Positions 1 through 5,563 of a DNA stretch of 10,325 nt are shown here, piece by piece. This DNA comes from Candidatus Stahliibacteriota bacterium (GTDB taxonomy: Bacteria > Hydrothermota > Tepidihabitantia > B3-TA06). A program made the position numbers and the translations under genes. The stretch covers positions 1-10,325 of the forward strand of contig DAOVCF010000056.1 in the NCBI GenBank assembly GCA_030670165.1. The letters are read 5' to 3'. Position 1 is the stretch's first letter, and each line of letters opens with the position of its first letter. The notes under the pieces were generated by a model. That model did not search any database, had not been told where the DNA came from, and saw nothing but the letters and a program-made list of their open reading frames with translations.

Positions 1-127
1 GGAGGATATGGTTGCCTACCTGGCTCCCAACTGGGGAGAATGGGCCCAAAGATCCGATCTCACCGCTGAGCAGGCAAAGCCTGAGATCAGCGGAATGCTT
101 TCAAACCTTAAGCGCTGGAAAGCGTAA
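1..127 (+). CDS. C-terminal end of an unrecognised protein (partial, runs off the left edge)
   Basis: An open frame beginning at base 2 runs to a TAA at 125-127 and gives about 41 residues, including MVAYLAPNWGEW near the start and ending in SNLKRWKA. An ATG at 8-10 is in frame, but the GGAGG before it is only 2 nt away, so I read this as the tail of a longer gene entering from the left. The fragment is soluble-looking, rich in Trp and charged residues, with no membrane segment. Its stop codon overlaps the Shine-Dalgarno of the next gene, so the two are very likely co-transcribed and translationally coupled. I do not recognise the family. The pairing with a VOC protein suggests a small-molecule-related function, which is only context. 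Confidence 0.6.
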   Translation, partial: EDMVAYLAPNWGEWAQRSDLTAEQAKPEISGMLSNLKRWKA

Positions 128-136
128 GGAGGAGTG

Positions 137-490
137 ATGTCCAAGATAGTTCACATAGAGATCCCGGCGCCGGATCTCGAGAAGGCCAAGGAGTTCTACT
201 CAAAGGTTTTTGGGTGGAAGGTCGATATGGAACCTGAGATGGACTACGCGGTGTGGTCCCCACCGGATGAAGACGCCGTAGGCGGCGGGTTCAGCAAACA
301 AGCCAAGCCCTCCACCGAGGGTGCCCTCCTGCATATCGGAGTGGATGACATCGAGGCCAAGCTTAGAGAGATCCAGGCCGCAGGCGGCAAAACCGTCACC
401 CCAAAAACCAAGATCTCCGATGAGTGGGGCTACTACGCCGAGTTCCTCGACGTCTTCGGCAACAAGCTCGGCATGTGGTCCAAGAAGTAA
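137..490 (+). CDS. VOC-superfamily (glyoxalase/bleomycin-resistance fold) protein
   Basis: A 117-residue cytoplasmic protein of the vicinal oxygen chelate fold, resembling the single-domain group related to lactoylglutathione lyase (COG3324-like). The N-terminal half has HIEIPAPDLEKAKEFYSKVF followed by GW, the classic first beta-alpha unit. The second half has LLHIGVDDIEAKL and the closing strand EFLDVFGNKLGMW, matching the usual D-x-x-G-N-x-x-G-L-W ending. Candidate metal ligands are His6, His66 and Glu102, but the substrate cannot be told from sequence. The ATG at 137 is chosen over the GTG at 134 because AGGAGG (127-132) lies 4 nt before the ATG and only 1 nt before the GTG. The gene follows the upstream stop by 9 nt, implying coupling. 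A hairpin terminator lies 68 nt downstream. The fold is confident; the function (detoxification, resistance or other) is open. Confidence 0.9.
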   Translation: MSKIVHIEIPAPDLEKAKEFYSKVFGWKVDMEPEMDYAVWSPPDEDAVGGGFSKQAKPSTEGALLHIGVDDIEAKLREIQAAGGKTVTPKTKISDEWGYYAEFLDVFGNKLGMWSKK

Positions 491-533
491 CCCGTAACAC
501 ACCGTAACACACCGTAACTCACCATAACCCACC
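491..533. repeat. Degenerate 10-bp tandem repeat, four copies
   Basis: Four head-to-tail copies of a unit close to ACCGTAACAC occupy 491-530, with a partial fifth ACC to 533. The copies differ by one to three bases, so the array is decaying or old. It starts immediately after the VOC stop codon and lies before the terminator, so it would form the 3' untranslated region of that transcript. No function is evident. Replication slippage is the likely origin. Confidence 0.75.
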
Positions 534-557
534 TACATAGAATTCGTTCAGTAAATT

Positions 558-595
558 TAAGGGGTACCTTAAAGCACCCCTTATTGTTATTCTTG
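558..595 (+). terminator. Rho-independent-type terminator after the VOC gene (possibly bidirectional)
   Basis: A perfect 8-bp stem, TAAGGGGT (558-565) with ACCCCTTA (576-583), encloses a 10-nt loop and is followed on the + strand by the T-rich stretch TTGTTATTCTT. It sits between the VOC gene and the converging propeller gene that ends at 604. On the minus strand the stem is followed only by AATTTAC, so it may stop both transcripts but is better suited to the + strand. Confidence 0.7.
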
Positions 596-603
596 AAGAT
601 TTC

Positions 604-1980
604 TTATCTCGCCAGGATAGCCTTTACGGTAACCGATTCATTGCCGGCGACAAGCCTTGCAAAGTAAACGCCTGCAGATACCTTGTTAGCATTCCATGTA
701 AATGTGGACTGCGACGAGTTCAGCGCGAATGTTTCAACTGCCCGGCCGTCAACCGAGTAGAAGGTTAGCCTACCTTGCATACCGGCGGGAAGGCTGTAGT
801 TGAGTGCAGGGGTAGCCGAAAGGTTTCCGACTATTTCCAGAGTGAGAGAGGAAACCGTTGGGGTTTCTTCTACGCCGGCAAAGAGCGGTCCATCGCTACG
901 GGCATGATAGATTTCATTGTCACCATCTGAGTTGTTCCAGAAGAAGATATGACCGAATCTTTGATCGTCAGAGATAAAATACCGTCCGAGAATGGCAAAG
1001 TCGTCTACACTATTATCGGTTACCCGACCGATATCCCATACACCACCGACATTATTCGCGTAGAAGATTTCGGCATCGCTCGACTCAAGAGCCATGTAAG
1101 CTATGTGGACATTCTTATAGGGGTCGACGAAAAGCGTAGGATAGAGATCGGAGTAATCGTTGCTTGTGACCTTGCTTTCCTGCCAGGAACCGGTTACATT
1201 GTTGGCGTAGTATATCTCATTGTCGCTGCCGTCACTTTTTGCATAGCAGATGTGTGCGTAGTCTTCGTTATCCAAAACGAGATAAGGGAGCGAATTGGCT
1301 CCGAAACCGCCTGCTATAAGCTCAGGTGACGTCCAGATACCGGCCGTCTTTTTAGTGTAAAAAAGTACCACGCCATCTGTGTAGACGATATGAGGGTTGC
1401 CGTCAGAATCGAGAGCCAGCCAGGGATACCAGTCATTCCAGCCATTATCGGTAACCTGCTCGGATACCCAGGAACCGGTGACGTTGTTGGAATAGAAAAT
1501 CTCAGCATCGCCGCCGGTTGTCTTGTAATAGACCATATGGGCGAATCCATTTTGATCGATTTCGATTGACGGCCAGGAGTCATTGTCACCATCATCGGTG
1601 ACCCGCTCTATATCCCAGCTTGACGGGGTCCCGCTGCAATAAGAGATTTCTCCGTCAGGAGTATCTATCCACCAGAGTGCGATATGGGCAGTAGCTTCTC
1701 CAGGCCTTGAGGCGATATCCAGTCCGATGTCACTGGTTGAGTTATCGGTAATCCTGGAGGTAGCCCAGGGGCCTGAGGAGTTGTCGGCAACGAAGGCCTC
1801 ATTATCTCCATCATTGTGGGTATAGACTACCGTTAGACCTGATGGAACAGAGGTGACAAAAGGATACATGTCAGATTCGGTGTTGTCGGTTATCTGTTCT
1901 ATGGTCCAGGTTGCTGCGGGGGATAGTGTAACAATCCCGATGCATAGGAGAAGCACTCCCAACATTACATGCTTACGCAT
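604..1980 (-). CDS. Secreted seven-repeat beta-propeller protein with T9SS type A-like C-terminal sorting domain
   Basis: A 458-residue exported protein. Residues 1-23 form a Sec signal peptide (basic MRKH, hydrophobic core, cleavage near SPAA). Residues 25-367 divide cleanly into seven repeats of 45-52 residues (starts near 25, 73, 123, 172, 217, 267, 316). Each opens with a motif like I/V-T-D-N and closes with E-I-F/Y-Y-x-N-N-V-T-G-S-W. Seven units of this size suggest a seven-bladed beta-propeller. Residues 368-458 resemble the T9SS type A or FlgD-like C-terminal domain, with LTFYSVDGRAVE and then VSAGVYFARL before a basic end. The protein is therefore probably released or anchored outside the outer membrane. 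AGGAGG lies 6 nt before the ATG, and a strong promoter sits about 170 nt upstream. No catalytic motif is visible, so ligand binding or a structural role is as likely as enzymatic activity. No partner gene is adjacent. Confidence 0.88.
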   Translation of the reverse strand: MRKHVMLGVLLLCIGIVTLSPAATWTIEQITDNTESDMYPFVTSVPSGLTVVYTHNDGDNEAFVADNSSGPWATSRITDNSTSDIGLDIASRPGEATAHIALWWIDTPDGEISYCSGTPSSWDIERVTDDGDNDSWPSIEIDQNGFAHMVYYKTTGGDAEIFYSNNVTGSWVSEQVTDNGWNDWYPWLALDSDGNPHIVYTDGVVLFYTKKTAGIWTSPELIAGGFGANSLPYLVLDNEDYAHICYAKSDGSDNEIYYANNVTGSWQESKVTSNDYSDLYPTLFVDPYKNVHIAYMALESSDAEIFYANNVGGVWDIGRVTDNSVDDFAILGRYFISDDQRFGHIFFWNNSDGDNEIYHARSDGPLFAGVEETPTVSSLTLEIVGNLSATPALNYSLPAGMQGRLTFYSVDGRAVETFALNSSQSTFTWNANKVSAGVYFARLVAGNESVTVKAILAR

Positions 1981-2150
1981 TATCTTCCTCCTAGAGTTTG
2001 AGGTTTTTTTTAGCTCTATTCCTCCCTCAGTTACGCTAAAACGCCCACCTCCTTTTTTCTTTCAGCATTGCTCCTTTCTTTAGGTCGCTTTATGTCCTCA
2101 GCTCCTCATGAACTTGAGACACACCAAGCTGCCCATTCCATCTGAAAGAA
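1981..2150 (-). promoter_or_regulatory. Long 5' leader of the propeller gene with repeated Shine-Dalgarno-like motifs
   Basis: If transcription starts near 2150, the propeller mRNA has a leader of about 170 nt. Its last 100 nt, read on the minus strand, contain four purine-rich anti-SD matches: AAAGGAGC, AAAAGGAGGTGG, GAGGGAGGAATAG and the functional TAGGAGGAAG next to the ATG. A 10-codon reading frame, MLKEKRRWAF then stop (2036-2068), begins only 2 nt after the first of these, so its spacing is poor and it may be chance. No known riboswitch is recognised. Confidence 0.35.
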
Positions 2151-2156
2151 TAATAC

Positions 2157-2184
2157 AGTATAAAGATAATTATTAATTTGTCAA
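2157..2184 (-). promoter_or_regulatory. Sigma70-type promoter for the propeller gene
   Basis: On the minus strand, a perfect -35 box TTGACA (2184-2179) is followed by a 16-bp AT-rich spacer and the -10 box TATACT (2162-2157). A run of seven C lies just upstream of the -35. The predicted start is near 2150, about 170 nt before the ATG at 1980. No minus-strand gene lies between, so this promoter most likely drives the secreted propeller gene. Confidence 0.75.
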
Positions 2185-2272
2185 GGGGGGGATTTTAATC
2201 TGCGATGTGATGGTACACCCACATGGTGGTACAGTTGAGTTGTTAGGATTAAACATATTGAGGGAGGAGAAG

Positions 2273-2359
2273 ATGAGTCAACTGCTCAGATTTAGCTTTC
2301 GGATACTTGTGAATTCCTCCAGTACGTCAAACACCTGGGGTCGGATTATTAACACTTGA
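2273..2359 (+). CDS. Possible 28-residue small ORF, doubtful
   Basis: An ATG at 2273 has an excellent Shine-Dalgarno (GGGAGG, 5 nt spacing) and opens a 28-codon frame starting MSQLLRFSFRILV and ending at a TGA (2357-2359) that overlaps the -35 box of the next gene. The peptide has no recognisable domain and is Ser/Thr/Asn rich toward its end. A good ribosome site before so short a frame could mark a real microprotein, a leader peptide or the remnant of a lost gene. No strong promoter is seen upstream. The rest of 2185-2389 shows only a G7 run and two TGGTACA copies (2211-2217, 2226-2232). Confidence 0.2.
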   Translation: MSQLLRFSFRILVNSSSTSNTWGRIINT

Positions 2360-2383
2360 CGATGAGGTTTACACATGTAGAAT
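2356..2383 (+). promoter_or_regulatory. Promoter of the zinc-ribbon gene, predicted to give a leaderless mRNA
   Basis: TTGACG (2356-2361), a 16-bp spacer and TAGAAT (2378-2383) form a near-consensus sigma70-type promoter. Only six bases (AACCTC) separate the -10 box from the ATG at 2390, which puts the usual +1 position on the A of the start codon. There is no Shine-Dalgarno in that gap, and an in-frame TAG at 2378-2380 excludes an upstream start. Confidence 0.7.
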
Positions 2384-2389
2384 AACCTC

Positions 2390-2908
2390 ATGGGTGACGA
2401 AGTGCTCACATGTCCCAAGTGCGGCTCAGAGGAGCTCGTGAACTGGGGAACAAACCGAAGGATGTGCCGGCGATGCCATGAGGTATTCCTCCTCACACAA
2501 GAGGAAATCGAGGATAAAGAAGAAAGTCTTCAAACCGCCTCAGAGCGCGCCGAAAGATTCCTTGAGTCCTTACGCGCAGACCGCGAAAAGGCGAAGGAAG
2601 AATACGACCGCAAGGAGAAGGCTGCCTTGGTACTGGAGGAGGAAGCGGTAGGGATCGCTTCGGAGCCTTCCACCCAGCCAGAGGCGCTCCAAGAAGTAAC
2701 AGCAGAACCTGAAGCGAGTGCTACCCAAGAGTTCGAGGAGTTCTACGCAAATCTCAAGTCAGAACAGCGCAGACAAGCGGAAACGCACGCGGCAAGACCT
2801 CAGATTCCTGCCCAAAAAAAGAAATCGTCTGCCAGGAAAGCGATAGTTTGGGTTGTTCTCGCAGTGGTGATCTGGCTTGTTCTCGTAATCATCTGCAGCC
2901 TAAGGTAA
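2390..2908 (+). CDS. Zinc-ribbon, C-terminally membrane-anchored protein
   Basis: A 172-residue protein of unknown function with clear architecture. Residues 8-29 hold two CxxC knuckles, C-P-K-C and C-R-R-C, 14 residues apart, a typical zinc ribbon. Residues about 37-140 are highly charged (Glu/Lys/Arg/Ala rich) and probably helical or coiled coil, with a Pro/Glu/Thr-rich patch near 90-110. A basic patch KKKSSARK precedes a hydrophobic segment of about 20 residues (roughly 150-170) ending CSLR. With no signal peptide, the zinc ribbon should face the cytoplasm with the C-terminus anchored in the inner membrane. The start at 2390 is fixed by the in-frame stop just upstream and by the zinc ribbon at the N-terminus. 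There is no Shine-Dalgarno, which suits leaderless initiation. It is followed 3 nt later by a small membrane protein. A regulatory or scaffold role is possible; DNA or RNA binding by the ribbon is not shown. Confidence 0.85.
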   Translation: MGDEVLTCPKCGSEELVNWGTNRRMCRRCHEVFLLTQEEIEDKEESLQTASERAERFLESLRADREKAKEEYDRKEKAALVLEEEAVGIASEPSTQPEALQEVTAEPEASATQEFEEFYANLKSEQRRQAETHAARPQIPAQKKKSSARKAIVWVVLAVVIWLVLVIICSLR

Positions 2909-2911
2909 GGT

Positions 2912-3043
2912 ATGAAAGAAAATTCCCAAGAAAAACAGAGGGAATCTCGCAGGAACACTTGGCTTGCGGTGCTTTTATTCGTTCTTCTTATCGTAGGGAT
3001 AGGAATAATCTTTGCGCTAGTAGACCTCATCTTCTCATTCTGA
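2912..3043 (+). CDS. 43-residue single-pass membrane protein
   Basis: An ATG at 2912 opens 43 codons ending TGA at 3041-3043. The N-terminus is polar and charged (MKENSQEKQRESRRNTW), followed by one long hydrophobic helix LAVLLFVLLIVGIGIIFALV and the short tail DLIFSF. The charge pattern predicts a cytoplasmic N-terminus. It starts 3 nt after the stop of the zinc-ribbon gene. AAGG at 2902-2905, inside the end of that gene, gives a modest ribosome site 6 nt away, so translation is probably coupled. The polar-then-hydrophobic composition resembles a real membrane microprotein rather than chance sequence. It echoes the membrane-anchored end of its neighbour, so the two could act together in the membrane. 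No family is recognised. Confidence 0.6.
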   Translation: MKENSQEKQRESRRNTWLAVLLFVLLIVGIGIIFALVDLIFSF

Positions 3044-3129
3044 CCCACAAGTAGTTCTTTAACGTCCCTTGACAATTCTACAATCAGGGGAATCAGGGGT
3101 ATGGTTATTGCGATATTAGGAAGACAAGA

Positions 3130-3249
3130 ATGATACGCATAAAAAAAGAAGCTTCCTTGGTGGATAAGGCTGATGCGTTACTTCTGGCGAAGTTCTCGAT
3201 TGCTGAAGGCAGTTGGCAGGGATTGTTAATCGGTAAAGGCAGCGACTAA
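3130..3249 (+). CDS. Possible 39-residue ORF, doubtful
   Basis: An ATG at 3130 with a weak AGGA 8 nt upstream opens a 39-codon frame starting MIRIKKEASLVDKADALLL and ending TAA at 3247-3249. It is amphipathic and soluble-looking, with no recognised domain. A TTGACA occurs at 3069-3074 but has no well-spaced -10 box. It could be a small gene, a fragment of a decayed gene, or chance. It is the only frame I can suggest in the 294-base gap between the membrane microprotein and the palindrome-terminated end of pgk. Confidence 0.2.
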   Translation: MIRIKKEASLVDKADALLLAKFSIAEGSWQGLLIGKGSD

Positions 3250-3272
3250 AAAGACTATTCAAAATGCTCGAT

Positions 3273-3305
3273 AAAAGGTAGGGACGAGGCATGCCTCGCC
3301 CCTAC
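3273..3305 (-). terminator. 28-nt palindrome, likely terminator of the glnA-gap-pgk operon and a REP-like repeat candidate
   Basis: Bases 3278-3305 form an almost perfect palindrome with 14-nt arms (GTAGGGACGAGGCA on the + strand against TGCCTCGCCCCTAC). The single imperfect position is an A-C mismatch in + strand RNA but a G-U pair in minus-strand RNA. On the minus strand the stem is followed by CTTTTAT. It lies 32 bases downstream of the pgk stop, so it fits a minus-strand terminator. The GTAGGG...CCCTAC style resembles dispersed palindromic repeats found in many bacterial genomes. Confidence 0.55.
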
Positions 3306-3337
3306 AATTAATATCGGGTGGTGCTGACAAAAGGGTC

Positions 3338-4525
3338 TCAGCGTTCCTTGATCAAGGGCACAATGCCAGGTAACTCCTTGCCTTCCATGAACGCAAGGCA
3401 TGCGCCGCCGCCTATAGATACGTGGGAGAGCTTATCCTTAAAGTCGAAGGCCCGCAGCATGGCAAGTAAGTCTCCGCCGCCGGTGACCGTGATTGCTCCT
3501 CGCTCGTTAGCGGCAACGACTGCTTTCGCCACCTCAAGCGAACCCTCGGCAAAAGCTGGCTCTTCAAAGGCTCCCAGTGGCCCGAACCACAGGATGGTTT
3601 TTGCATTGGAGACGAATTCGGCAAACGCCTTTCGGGTCTGGGGGCCGATGTCAAAGCCCTCGAGATCGTCAGGGAAGGCGTCGGCTCGAACCACCTTTTT
3701 CTTCTCCGGCTCGGCATAGGTGGGCGCGGCCACGTAGTCTATAGGCAGTTTGACCTTGGGCGAGTCGGCAATGTCGTCTATCTCATCCACCAGATCCTCG
3801 TCCACTATGGATTGGCCCACCGACAATCCTCTTGCCACCTGCACCGTGTAAGATGATCCGCCGCCGACAAGAACCTCATCGACCTTATCCAAAAGGAAAC
3901 GGAGCGAGCGAACCTTATCCTGGATTTTTTTGCCGCCTATGATTACGATGAACGGTTTCTCCGGGGCGTGCAGCACCTTCGAGAAGTAATCGGCCTCCCG
4001 TAAGAGAGAAAACCCTGCGGCAGGGTCATTGAACAGGGTTGGCAGAAGCGAGATGCTGGCGTGTTCACGATGCGATACCGGGAAGGCGTCATTAACGTAG
4101 TATGAGCCGTAGGAAGCCAATTTCCTGGCGAACTGTGGATCATTTTTTCTCTCACCGGGATGGAAGCGAAGATTTTCCAACAGGAATATCTCACCCGCGT
4201 GAGCTGCATCGATGCTTGCTTTTGTTACGTCATTTAAGGATTCGGAAAGGAAGTTAACCGGGTGGTTAAGAAGGGTCTGGAGCTCTGGCAGGACGCGTGC
4301 TAAGCTCATCTCAGGCTGGGGACCTCCCTGCGGCCTGCCCCAGTGCGAGAGGATGATTGGCACAGCCCCGCGTTCAAGCAGGTACTCCAAGGTATCAAGC
4401 GTTCCCTTGATACGGGCGTCGTCGGTAATCAGGCCTTCGGGGTTGACCGGAATGTTGTAGTCTACGCGAACGAGAACCCTATCGCCTTTCTTTATGGGCA
4501 ACTCGGCTACGCTACGTAAAATCAT
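3338..4525 (-). CDS. pgk: Phosphoglycerate kinase, with divergent nucleotide-site motifs
   Basis: Catalyses 1,3-bisphosphoglycerate + ADP to 3-phosphoglycerate + ATP in the cytoplasm. The 395-residue length is normal for the family. The N-domain keeps the substrate-binding basic residues: RVDYN (Arg20), SHWGRP (His61, Arg64), LLENLRFHPGE (Arg120) and VNDAF...SHREHAS (Arg153). The C-domain has IIGGKKIQDK (196-204), DIGP (292-295), WFGPLGAFE (313-321), TGGGDLLA (348-355) and GGGACLAFMEGKELPG. Two nucleotide-site positions depart from the usual pattern: the Asn of WNGP is Phe314, and the Thr of GGGDT is Leu353. The ATG at 4525 is chosen over an in-frame ATG at 4579 because it is where family homology begins, has GGGGGA upstream, and overlaps the gap stop as ATGA. 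It is the last gene of the operon. Identity is firm; kinetic consequences of the changes are unknown. Confidence 0.95.
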   Translation of the reverse strand: MILRSVAELPIKKGDRVLVRVDYNIPVNPEGLITDDARIKGTLDTLEYLLERGAVPIILSHWGRPQGGPQPEMSLARVLPELQTLLNHPVNFLSESLNDVTKASIDAAHAGEIFLLENLRFHPGERKNDPQFARKLASYGSYYVNDAFPVSHREHASISLLPTLFNDPAAGFSLLREADYFSKVLHAPEKPFIVIIGGKKIQDKVRSLRFLLDKVDEVLVGGGSSYTVQVARGLSVGQSIVDEDLVDEIDDIADSPKVKLPIDYVAAPTYAEPEKKKVVRADAFPDDLEGFDIGPQTRKAFAEFVSNAKTILWFGPLGAFEEPAFAEGSLEVAKAVVAANERGAITVTGGGDLLAMLRAFDFKDKLSHVSIGGGACLAFMEGKELPGIVPLIKER

Positions 4526-5532
4526 AATCTTTCCCCCATGTAGAGCACTAGATCTTTTATTCGGTTCGCATAGCCCCACTCGTTGTCGTACCAGGCAAAG
4601 ACCTTTACCAGATTACCGTCTACCACCGAGGTCAGGGGAGCGTCAAATACGGCCGACGCAGGATTGGTGGTTAGGTCTACCGATACCAGTGGTTCGGTGC
4701 TGTACTCCAGAATCCCTTTGAGATTCCCATCGGCAGCTTTCTTGAACGCGGTGTTGACCTCATCCACTGTGGTAGGCTTCTTGACTACCGCCGCGAAGTC
4801 AACGATAGAGACATTCGGTGTGGGGACGCGTATAGCCATACCGTTCAGCTTACCGGCAAGATGGGGCATAACCTCGATGATCGCCTTGGCTGCACCGGTG
4901 CTTGTGGGAATCATTGAAAGGGCAGCGGCCCTTGCTCTCCTTAAATCCCTGTGCGGAGTGTCAAGGATACGCTGGTCAGCGGTGTAGGCGTGTATGGTGG
5001 TCATGAAACCCTTCTCGATCGTAAACGCCTCATCCAGTACCTTAACCACGGGGGCCAGACAATTGGTTGTGCATGAAGCGTTGGACACGATGTGATCGGA
5101 GACCGGATCGTAGGATTCGTGGTTTATTCCCATGACGAAGGTGGGCACCGGGCCCTCACCCTTGGCAGGCGCCGATATTATAACCTTCTTTGCACCGGCC
5201 TCAAGATGGGCAGAGGCTTTTTCGTAGGTTCGGAACAGCCCGGTTGACTCAACCACGATGTCCACACCCAGCTCTTTCCAGGGCAGGGCGGCCGGGTCCT
5301 TTTCTGCAAGTACCTTTACATCTCGTCCCTCGATCGTGAACCCGTCGTCTTCGGAAACTGCATCAAGATGCTCGCCGCGGTGAACCGAGTCGTACTTCAA
5401 AAGATGCGCCAGGGTCCTGGCATCGGTGATATCGTTGACCGCAACGAACTCGAGTCCTTTGTCCCTGAAAGCACTTCGGAAGAACAGACGTCCTATTCTA
5501 CCAAAGCCATTGATGGCTACTCTCACCGCCAT
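4522..5532 (-). CDS. gap: Glyceraldehyde-3-phosphate dehydrogenase, type I, NAD-type
   Basis: Oxidises and phosphorylates glyceraldehyde-3-phosphate to 1,3-bisphosphoglycerate, the substrate of the next gene's product. The 336-residue protein is full length. It shows the Rossmann start VAINGFGRIGRLFFRS, and Asp34 after strand two (AVND), which favours NAD over NADP. The catalytic motif SNASCTTNC has Cys154, with the paired His181 in TTIHAYTADQ. The phosphate-site segment DLRRARAAALSMIPTSTGAA and the C-terminal WYDNEWGYANRI are also present. AGGAGG lies 4 nt before the ATG. The gene starts 31 nt after the glnA stop, and its own TGA overlaps the pgk ATG by 4 nt, so GAPDH and PGK should be made in balanced amounts from one message. 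Confidence 0.97.
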   Translation of the reverse strand: MAVRVAINGFGRIGRLFFRSAFRDKGLEFVAVNDITDARTLAHLLKYDSVHRGEHLDAVSEDDGFTIEGRDVKVLAEKDPAALPWKELGVDIVVESTGLFRTYEKASAHLEAGAKKVIISAPAKGEGPVPTFVMGINHESYDPVSDHIVSNASCTTNCLAPVVKVLDEAFTIEKGFMTTIHAYTADQRILDTPHRDLRRARAAALSMIPTSTGAAKAIIEVMPHLAGKLNGMAIRVPTPNVSIVDFAAVVKKPTTVDEVNTAFKKAADGNLKGILEYSTEPLVSVDLTTNPASAVFDAPLTSVVDGNLVKVFAWYDNEWGYANRIKDLVLYMGERL

Positions 5533-5563
5533 GTTTCCTCCTAGTTTTTCTTTTTCGCGCCTC

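Noticed and set aside
134..136. GTG as start of the VOC gene
   Set aside because: It lies only 1 nt after AGGAGG; the next codon ATG has workable spacing and matches the family start.
2211..2232. Two TGGTACA copies as an operator
   Set aside because: Only two short copies with 8 bases between, no clear associated promoter, and an imperfect palindrome; could be chance.
3069..3105. TTGACA as promoter for the 39-codon frame
   Set aside because: No -10 box at 15-19 bp spacing; TACAAT is only 4 bp after it and TATGGT is 25 bp away.
4526..4579. Upstream in-frame ATG giving pgk 18 extra residues
   Set aside because: The extension is encoded inside the end of gap, has no family homology, and the ATG at 4525 has a Shine-Dalgarno and an ATGA overlap.
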